A stretch of 5,463 nucleotides of DNA from Chloroflexota bacterium (lineage in GTDB: Bacteria > Chloroflexota > Anaerolineae > Anaerolineales > UBA11579). The notes beneath the pieces are model-generated. The model worked only from the letters and a program-made list of their open reading frames with translations, made no database searches and was not told where the DNA came from. The translations under genes were made by a program, and so were the position numbers. The stretch is from contig QKGK01000297.1 in the NCBI GenBank assembly GCA_003250455.1, positions 1 through 5,463 on the forward strand, given 5' to 3'. Positions 1-4,369 of this stretch are shown here, one piece after another. The first letter of the stretch is position 1. Every line of letters starts with the position of its first letter.

Positions 1-1455
1 CGTGACGCCGACGGGATGGTCAACCTGTGGATCGGGCATTATGTCACCTACAGCATGCTCGGCCCCGACCTGAATACCCTCAGCATGGACTGCAGCGCGC
101 CGCTGATGCGCTCTGATTTCGATCCCGATCCTTCCCAGTTCAACGATTCTGAATGGCTTGCCGCCCCCTACACCGAGGACGGCGTGACCGTCTACGCCAT
201 CATGCACAACGAATACCGCGGCGACACCCATTACCTGGCCCGCCCTGACCAATGTCCCTCGGGCGACCGCCTGACCTGCCTGGATACCTCGGTGACCATG
301 GCCATCTCCACCGATGGCGGGGCGACCTTCCACGATATCCTGGAGCCGCCCAACCACCTGGTTGCCAGCATGCCCTATGTGTTCAACGATCAGGGCGTAC
401 CCTCCGGGCTGCGCCAGCCCAGCAATATTCTCAAGGCGCAAGATGGTTATACCTACGTCTTCACCAATATCAGCGACTACCCCAAAAACCCGGCCGACTT
501 CCCCCCGCAGTGGGTATGCGCCATGCGTACGGATAACCTTGCTGACCCCACCTCCTGGCGTTACTGGGACGGCGAGGGCTTCAATGGCCAATTCCTGAAC
601 CCATACACCGAAGATGTCGGCGATAACCCGGCAAAATGCGCCCCGCTGGACCACGAACACCTCAACGACGCACTCAACGAGAGCGTTACCTATAACACCG
701 AACTGGAACGTTATGTGGCCGTGGGATACAGCCTGCACCCCGTTTTGGGGGAAGAGGTCTGGGGCTTCTATTATTCTTTCTCCGAAGACCTGATCCACTG
801 GACGCAGCGCCAACTGCTGCTGGAACTGGAGGGCATCCATCAGGTGGATAACCCCGATGAGGCCGTCACCTATGCCTATCCCACCTTTTTGGACCCGGAC
901 AGCGCCTCACTCAACTTCGACACCACCGATGGTAACTTTTACCTGTACCTCTCGCGCTTCAATCACGGCGTGGACCTCGACCGCGACCTGATCCGCTACC
1001 CCGTCCACCTCGAGCTGCCGGTCTACGGCGTCCCCGCCCCGTGGCGTTTTGACACCGACGGCGACACCGAAGGCTGGGAGGCGCTCAACCACATCGGCAA
1101 TTTCACCGCCCGGGACGGCCTGCTGAGCATGCGTACTACCGGGGGCGACCCGTACATGCTCTCCCCCGCTTTCTACCTCCCGGCGGAAGATTACAGCCGC
1201 ATCGGCATCCGCATGAAGGCCAACGGCGGCGGACAGACCGGCGGGCAGGTCTTCTTCATCACCGAGGATGACATGGCGTGGAGCGAGGAAAAATCTCTGG
1301 TCTTTGACGTCACCGCTGACGGGCAGTTCCACGACTACGTGCTGGACTTCTCCACTGCGGCGGGCTGGGAAGGGATCATCACCCAGATGCGCTTCGACCC
1401 GGTCTGGGAAGTCAGTCAGGATGTTGAGGTGGATATCATTTCGTTCGTGGAGTGA
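1..1455 (+). CDS. Partial five-bladed beta-propeller glycosidase-like protein with C-terminal beta-sandwich module (5' end missing)
   Basis: The frame is open from base 1 (R-D-A-D-G before the first Met at 16), so the true start lies upstream and 484 residues are visible. Seen: many aromatic, Asp/Gly-rich short beta-strand segments; an Asp-box-like S-T-D-G-G-A-T-F at residues 103-110; H-N-E-Y near residue 65; and a GH43/GH32-style S-E-D-L-I-H-W near residue 261. These suggest a five-bladed propeller of the kind found in glycosidase clans F and J, and in non-enzymatic relatives. From about residue 348 (W-R-F-D-T-D-G-D-T-E-G-W) a separate module of about 137 residues looks like a jelly-roll or carbohydrate-binding domain. 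Several cysteines (e.g. residue 31 and the C-P-S-G-D-R-L-T-C stretch) fit an exported protein, but any signal peptide is outside the window. Catalytic acids cannot be assigned with confidence, so substrate and even enzymatic activity are unknown. It is the only plus-strand gene here and converges on the methyltransferase gene with a 3-bp gap. Confidence 0.6.
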   Translation, partial: RDADGMVNLWIGHYVTYSMLGPDLNTLSMDCSAPLMRSDFDPDPSQFNDSEWLAAPYTEDGVTVYAIMHNEYRGDTHYLARPDQCPSGDRLTCLDTSVTMAISTDGGATFHDILEPPNHLVASMPYVFNDQGVPSGLRQPSNILKAQDGYTYVFTNISDYPKNPADFPPQWVCAMRTDNLADPTSWRYWDGEGFNGQFLNPYTEDVGDNPAKCAPLDHEHLNDALNESVTYNTELERYVAVGYSLHPVLGEEVWGFYYSFSEDLIHWTQRQLLLELEGIHQVDNPDEAVTYAYPTFLDPDSASLNFDTTDGNFYLYLSRFNHGVDLDRDLIRYPVHLELPVYGVPAPWRFDTDGDTEGWEALNHIGNFTARDGLLSMRTTGGDPYMLSPAFYLPAEDYSRIGIRMKANGGGQTGGQVFFITEDDMAWSEEKSLVFDVTADGQFHDYVLDFSTAAGWEGIITQMRFDPVWEVSQDVEVDIISFVE

Positions 1456-1458
1456 GGG

Positions 1459-2250
1459 TTACTGTTTTCGTGCATACCCCAGATAATTGACGCGGGTATC
1501 GTCCGCCCGGGTAAAGGCAGCCTTCTTACTAAACGCATGCACAGAGATTGATCCTTTTTTCCATTTCAGCAGGGCGGGGAGCAGCCTGAGCGGGTTGCCA
1601 GCCAGCTTTGACCCGGTCAGCCCGGCCAGGGTGAGATGATTGGCTTGCATGGCTTTCGTTAGCTCGCCCGGCGTGATGAACATGCGCCATACGTGCGTAT
1701 CCGGCGGCAGGAAGCGCGTCAGCGGGAACTGCTGCGTGCCGATAATGATCACGATGTAGCTCAACAGCGTGCGGTTGATCGTGTCGAACAGGAACAGCCC
1801 GCCGGGTTTGAGCACCCGGGCGATCTCGGCAACGGCTTTCTCCCAATCGGGGATATGCTCGAGTACATCGCAGCAGGCCACCGCATCGAAAGAAGCGTCT
1901 GCATATGGGAGCGCCGTGCCCGCCCCGGCCTGGTAGCCGATCTTCAGGCTGCTGCTTTTCGCATGTGTGTCCGCCGCCCGCGCAGACCTCTCCGAAAGGT
2001 CGACCCCGTTCACCCGGCAGCCCATGCGGGCGAAGGCTTCTGCCAGGTAGCCCCCGCCGCTGCCCACATCCAGCAGGGATACAGTCGAAAGGTCCTCCCT
2101 AAACGCACCCCGCAGCGCGTCCTCAAAATAGGGCACGCGCCATGGGTTCACCATGGTATGCAGCACGTACAGCGGGCTGGCCTCGTCCCACCAGGTGCTG
2201 GCAAGGTCGTTGTAGATCTGGTTATTGATCGAAGATCGGCTGGTGGACAA
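1459..2250 (-). CDS. ubiG: UbiG-family class I SAM-dependent O-methyltransferase
   Basis: A protein of about 263 residues, close to the usual UbiG length of about 240-250. In order (numbering from the TTG at 2250): an N-terminal Y-N-D-L-A-S-T-W-W-D-E (13-23) followed by L-H-T-M-V-N-P-W-R (30-38), the UbiG signature for W-W-D then L-H-x-x-N-P-x-R; SAM motif I L-L-D-V-G-S-G-G-G (59-67); acidic end of strand 2 at D84; C-D-V-L-E-H-I-P-D-W (127-136); D-T-I-N-R-T (156-161), matching the family N-T-I-N-R-T; then a hydrophobic membrane-touching stretch and D-T-H-V-W-R-M-F-I-T-P-G-E-L (184-197). UbiG carries out the two O-methylations in ubiquinone synthesis. In a lineage without ubiquinone a homologue could methylate another phenol or quinone, so the symbol gives family, not proven substrate. 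Start: TTG at 2250 has AAAGGG 6 nt upstream; an in-frame TTG at 2265 (five residues longer) has no visible ribosome-binding site. It lies alone between a convergent gene and a repeat-rich gap. Confidence 0.8.
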   Translation of the reverse strand: MSTSRSSINNQIYNDLASTWWDEASPLYVLHTMVNPWRVPYFEDALRGAFREDLSTVSLLDVGSGGGYLAEAFARMGCRVNGVDLSERSARAADTHAKSSSLKIGYQAGAGTALPYADASFDAVACCDVLEHIPDWEKAVAEIARVLKPGGLFLFDTINRTLLSYIVIIIGTQQFPLTRFLPPDTHVWRMFITPGELTKAMQANHLTLAGLTGSKLAGNPLRLLPALLKWKKGSISVHAFSKKAAFTRADDTRVNYLGYARKQ

Positions 2251-2262
2251 AGGGTACCCTTT
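2249..2262. promoter_or_regulatory. 14-bp perfect palindrome carrying the methyltransferase ribosome-binding site
   Basis: AAAGGGTACCCTTT reads the same on both strands. On the minus strand its left half, AAAGGG, sits 6 nt before the TTG at 2250, and the palindrome's last two bases are the first two of that TTG. The site could pair with itself in RNA only with almost no loop, so a protein operator or chance is as likely as an RNA switch. Its value here is mainly in favouring TTG 2250 over TTG 2265 as the start. Confidence 0.4.
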
Positions 2263-2274
2263 CAAATTTTAATC

Positions 2275-2307
2275 AACCACAGATATTCACAGATGGACAC
2301 GGATGGC
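2275..2307 (+). repeat. CACAGAT-type array, left copy (three 10-bp units)
   Basis: After AAC, three units of exactly 10 bp follow: CACAGATATT, CACAGATGGA, CACGGATGGC. The first ten bases, AACCACAGAT (2275-2284), are matched perfectly in inverted orientation at 2508-2517. From memory, related AACCACAGATGAACACAGAT strings recur between genes in many environmental bacterial genomes; no function is known to me. Confidence 0.75.
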
Positions 2308-2352
2308 GGGTGACGGAAATGATTGGTTTCTGACACTTTAGCAGCGCACAGC

Positions 2353-2384
2353 TTAGCGCCGTTCTGAATTACGGCGGGACCTAA
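2353..2384. repeat. Imperfect inverted repeat / possible hairpin
   Basis: TTAG-CGCCGT (2353-2362), an 8-nt loop (2363-2370), ACGGCG (2371-2376), a four-base bulge GGAC, then CTAA (2381-2384). The inner 6-bp GC stem is perfect. No T-run follows on either strand, so it is not a standard intrinsic terminator. It could still form in a readthrough transcript from the acpS operon. Confidence 0.4.
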
Positions 2385-2412
2385 ATTAATTACGCTTGTT
2401 ACTGACCGGCTA

Positions 2413-2478
2413 CCTGTTCACTGGTTGCCTCAGCGTCTGGTTGATTATCGGACTATCCGACCAACGACTATCAGACTA
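2413..2478 (+). repeat. Composite direct repeat module, copy 1
   Basis: The module starts with the 19-nt string CCTGTTCACTGGTTGCCTC (2413-2431), identical to 2620-2638. It ends with a 36-nt tract (2443-2478) that matches 2665-2700 at 31 of 36 positions by eye, including a perfect 14-nt core CCGACCAACGACTA (2457-2470). The tract is a degenerate tandem array with 7-8 bp period: GACTATCC, GACCAAC, GACTATCA, GACTA. Copy 2 is 15 nt longer because of an internal duplication. Confidence 0.75.
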
Positions 2479-2484
2479 AAAGAT

Positions 2485-2517
2485 CTCATCTGTGAAAATC
2501 TGTGTTCATCTGTGGTT
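2485..2517 (-). repeat. CACAGAT-type array, right copy (inverted relative to the left copy)
   Basis: Read on the minus strand this is AAC followed by CACAGATGAA, CACAGATTTT and CACAGATGAG, again with an exact 10-bp period. It lies a few bases after the end of repeat module copy 1. Together with 2275-2307 it brackets a segment of about 240 bp as inverted ends. I see no target-site duplication outside the two arrays. Confidence 0.75.
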
Positions 2518-2578
2518 CTTTTCTATTTGGATAGGTGCGCTTGCCCCAGAATTGATTGCCAGTTGATGAAACCCGGCG

Positions 2579-2604
2579 GATGCTTCGCTTCGCTCAGCAT
2601 GACA
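2579..2604. repeat. GCTTCG-rich dispersed-type repeat with imperfect hairpin
   Basis: ATGCT (2580-2584) and AGCAT (2596-2600) form a 5-bp stem around an 11-nt loop of two TCGCT units plus C; GACA follows. From memory, strings of the kind CATGCTGAGCGAAGCGAAGCATC (minus strand sense) and the sister form ATTCTGAGCGAAGCGAAGAATC occur many times between genes in assorted environmental bacteria. No function is established to my knowledge, and genome copy number cannot be judged from one window. Confidence 0.6.
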
Positions 2605-2619
2605 TCAGATCCCTGGTTG

Positions 2620-2700
2620 CCTGTTCACTGGTTGCCTCGGTGCCTAATTACTCGGTGCCTGATTGACTATCAGACTACCCGACCAACGACTACCCGACTA
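2620..2700 (+). repeat. Composite direct repeat module, copy 2, reaching into the acpS stop codon
   Basis: It begins with the same 19-nt string as copy 1 (2620-2638). A 15-bp tandem step follows: CTCGGTGCCT occurs at 2636-2645 and again at 2651-2660. The GACTA-type array (2665-2700) has units GACTATCA, GACTACCC, GACCAAC, GACTACCC, GACTA. Its last three bases (2698-2700) are the TAG stop codon of acpS on the minus strand, so the array abuts the coding end exactly. Confidence 0.75.
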
Positions 2701-3069
2701 CTCTCCCATGGCGGTCACCATGGCGATGGCGAACTCCATCGAGTGGCTCAGGCTGATCGCCCAGCGGGTGAGTCCCTGTTCGGCGGCGATGCGTTGAGCG
2801 TTGCCGTGCAGGTGCAGCTCGGGCTGCTTGTTCGCCCCCCGCAGCACCTCGATCTCCACCCAGGACACATCACCGATACCGCAGCCCAGGGCTTTGGCAA
2901 CCGCCTCTTTGGCGGCAAAACGGGCTGCCAGCGAAGGAAAGCTGTCGCCTACCAGCGCCAGTTCCTTCATTGTATAGATGCGGCGCATAAAACGCTCCCC
3001 GTGCCGCTCGACCGCCTGCTGGATGCGGCTCACCTCGATCAGATCCACGCCGGTTGCCAGCTTAGTCAT
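2698..3069 (-). CDS. acpS: Holo-[acyl-carrier-protein] synthase (4'-phosphopantetheinyl transferase AcpS)
   Basis: This cytoplasmic enzyme transfers the 4'-phosphopantetheine arm of coenzyme A to a serine of apo-ACP, making it active for fatty-acid synthesis. The protein has 123 residues, the normal AcpS length. Seen: T-G-V-D-L-I-E-V-S-R-I at 6-16 with the metal-binding Asp at 9; R-F-A-A-K-E-A-V-A-K-A-L-G at 50-62 with the metal-binding Glu at 55; and S-L-S-H-S at 106-110 near the C-terminus, matching the family's conserved His region. The ATG at 3069 is chosen because family homology begins there and AAGGAAAG lies about 5-7 nt upstream; a longer frame reaching 3171 adds only a Trp/Arg-rich shadow of the neighbouring gene. 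It overlaps the end of the upstream M16 gene by 8 bp, implying coupled translation, and is the last gene of the operon. Its TAG stop is formed by the end of a repeat array. Confidence 0.95.
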   Translation of the reverse strand: MTKLATGVDLIEVSRIQQAVERHGERFMRRIYTMKELALVGDSFPSLAARFAAKEAVAKALGCGIGDVSWVEIEVLRGANKQPELHLHGNAQRIAAEQGLTRWAISLSHSMEFAIAMVTAMGE

Positions 3070-4369
3070 CCTGCTTTCCTTCCACGGGCGGGCCTGCCAC
3101 CACCACCGCCAGCCGATCCAGATCCAGGTAGCGGGCGGAAGCCTCCAGTATCTGTGCCGGGGTGATCGCACGCACCAATTCCGGGTAGCGGCGCAAAAAG
3201 TCCAGCCCCAGCTGATGGCGCTCCATGTGCAAAAGCTGCACCGCCACGCCGGTATTCGACTCCAGCGAAAGCGGCATCGACCCGATCAGGTTGGCCTGCA
3301 CATCGGCCAGTTCCTCGTCGGTGACCGGCTCGGAGACGAAGCGGCGCAGTTCTGTAAAGATGAGCTCGATCGCCCGCTCCACGTCGCGCGGGTCCACCCC
3401 TGCCGAGACTGCCCACGCGCCCGGCCCGATGCTGGCACCCATTTCGCTGTAGACATAATAGGCCAGCCCGGCCTGCTCCCGCAGCGATTCACCCAGCCGC
3501 CCCATCAAACCGAATTTACCCAGCACCATATTGCCCAGCGCCGCGGGCATGAAATCCTCACTGCTGCGCGCCGGCCCGGCGGTGCCGATGATGATGTCGC
3601 TCTGGCTTTTGGCCGGCATCAGGATGGACACATCCTCCCGGCCTTTAAGCGGATGCCATTCCGGCAGCGGCGGCGGGACCGGCTGTGACGGGTTGCGCCA
3701 ATCGCCCAGGGTGCGCTGCACCATTTCCACCACCTGCTGCGGGTCGATCCCGCCGACCACGGCCAGCACCATTCCCTGGGGGCCATAATATTTGCGGTGG
3801 AAGGCTTTCAGGTCGCGCCGATGCACCGCCCGGATGGTATACGGAACCCCTTCATCAGGGCGGCCGTAGGGGTGGTTGGGATATACGATCTGGTCGAAGG
3901 CCATCCCGGCGCGGTCTTTGGTGTCCTGCTGCTGCAGATCCAGGTTGGTGAGCAGCCCGGCCCGCAGCTTTTCCACCTGGGCCGCCGGGAAAGCCGGGGA
4001 GCGCAGGGACTCGGCCAGCAGGCCGAGCAGCATGGGCAGGTCTTCCACCAGCGCCCGTCCGGAAAAACCGGTGGTATGTGTGCCGCCGGAAAAGCCCAGG
4101 CTGGCGCCGACCGCTTCCAGTTCTTCAAAAATGCGGTTAAAACTGCGTTTGGCCGTGCCGCGCATCAGCGCTGAGGCGGTGAAGTCTGCCAGGCCGAGCT
4201 TTTTTTCCTCGTCAAATAAACCCCCGGCGGGCAGGTAGCCGCTGACCACTACCGAAGGGCTGTTGTAATTGGCGCGCGCCAGCACCACAATGCCGTTGGG
4301 CAGTTCTGTGCGCAGTACGTCGTCCGGGCCGGGGATGGCCTGCATGGGGAGATTGTTCAGCTTGCTCAT
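3062..4369 (-). CDS. M16 family peptidase-like subunit lacking the zinc motif (probable non-catalytic partner)
   Basis: A complete 435-residue protein with the two-lobed M16 (pitrilysin/insulinase, processing-peptidase-like) organisation: N-terminal lobe about 15-230 and C-terminal lobe about 240-430. L-P-N-G-I-V-V-L at 23-30 opens the first lobe. Where active members have H-x-x-E-H, this protein reads D-F-T-A-S (62-66) in the conserved setting G-L-A...M-R-G-T, so it cannot bind zinc there. In the second lobe L-R-E-Q-A-G-L-A-Y-Y-V-Y-S (296-308) keeps the Arg/Tyr pair. In characterised bacterial heterodimeric M16 proteases one subunit carries the zinc site and the other the Arg/Tyr pair; this protein fits the second role and the upstream neighbour the first. 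No signal peptide is evident at the N-terminus, so it is probably cytoplasmic. Start: ATG at 4369 overlaps the upstream stop as ATGA and has GAGGTGG just upstream. Physiological substrate is unknown. Confidence 0.9.
   Translation of the reverse strand: MSKLNNLPMQAIPGPDDVLRTELPNGIVVLARANYNSPSVVVSGYLPAGGLFDEEKKLGLADFTASALMRGTAKRSFNRIFEELEAVGASLGFSGGTHTTGFSGRALVEDLPMLLGLLAESLRSPAFPAAQVEKLRAGLLTNLDLQQQDTKDRAGMAFDQIVYPNHPYGRPDEGVPYTIRAVHRRDLKAFHRKYYGPQGMVLAVVGGIDPQQVVEMVQRTLGDWRNPSQPVPPPLPEWHPLKGREDVSILMPAKSQSDIIIGTAGPARSSEDFMPAALGNMVLGKFGLMGRLGESLREQAGLAYYVYSEMGASIGPGAWAVSAGVDPRDVERAIELIFTELRRFVSEPVTDEELADVQANLIGSMPLSLESNTGVAVQLLHMERHQLGLDFLRRYPELVRAITPAQILEASARYLDLDRLAVVVAGPPVEGKQDD
3074..3081 (-). 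promoter_or_regulatory. Ribosome-binding site of acpS
   Basis: On the minus strand AAGGAAAG lies just before CAGG-ATG, with the AGGA core 7 nt from the start codon. It is inside the 3' end of the M16 gene and decides the ATG at 3069 as the acpS start. Confidence 0.7.

Larger units (their letters stand above)
2251..2697. other. Repeat-rich intergenic region between acpS and the methyltransferase gene
   Basis: About 447 bp with no convincing gene. It is visibly less GC-rich than the flanking genes and is built largely of short repeats, described separately: inverted CACAGAT arrays at 2275-2307 and 2485-2517, a directly repeated module at 2413-2478 and 2620-2700, a GCTTCG-rich hairpin at 2579-2604, and a further hairpin at 2353-2384. 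A plus-strand open frame crosses it into the acpS locus, but its peptide is the low-complexity echo of the repeats (D-Y-R-T-I-R-P-T-T-I-R-L, then D-Y-Q-T-T-R-P-T-T-T-R-L). A promoter for the methyltransferase gene and an end signal for the acpS operon would be expected here. I could not identify a clear -35/-10 pair or a stem followed by a U-run. Confidence 0.75.

Noticed and set aside
907..1332. Minus-strand open frame of 141 codons opposite the propeller gene.
   Set aside because: It mirrors the coding strand of a continuous, domain-like protein; the Val/Ala/Gly-rich peptide shows no family features.
1693..2313. Plus-strand open frame of 206 codons opposite the methyltransferase gene.
   Set aside because: It is fully antisense to a gene with clear SAM-binding and UbiG motifs; its Arg/Ala/Pro-rich composition is typical of a shadow frame in GC-rich DNA.
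2353..2384. Intrinsic terminator for the acpS operon.
   Set aside because: A GC stem is present but no U-run follows in either direction, and it lies more than 300 bp past the acpS stop.
2275..2517. Small insertion sequence or MITE with inverted ends.
   Set aside because: The inverted ends are themselves short tandem arrays, no target-site duplication is seen, and there is no transposase; kept only as a possibility under findings.
2275..2700. CRISPR array.
   Set aside because: The repeat units are only 7-10 bp, contiguous and degenerate, with no unique spacers of about 30 bp and no cas genes nearby.
2425..3165. Long plus-strand open frame of 246 codons crossing the repeat region and acpS.
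   Set aside because: Its first third is a translation of the repeats (repeated R-P-T-T-x-R-L) and the rest is antisense to acpS, which has clear family motifs. No ribosome-binding site or recognisable domain supports it.
3070..3171. N-terminal extension of acpS by 34 residues.
   Set aside because: The added Trp/Arg-rich peptide overlaps the M16 coding end in another frame and is not part of AcpS, whose family homology and ribosome-binding site point to the ATG at 3069.
2978..3688. Plus-strand open frame of 236 codons opposite the second M16 gene.
   Set aside because: It lies antisense to a well-supported M16 gene and has a His/Gln/Arg-rich composition without domain features.
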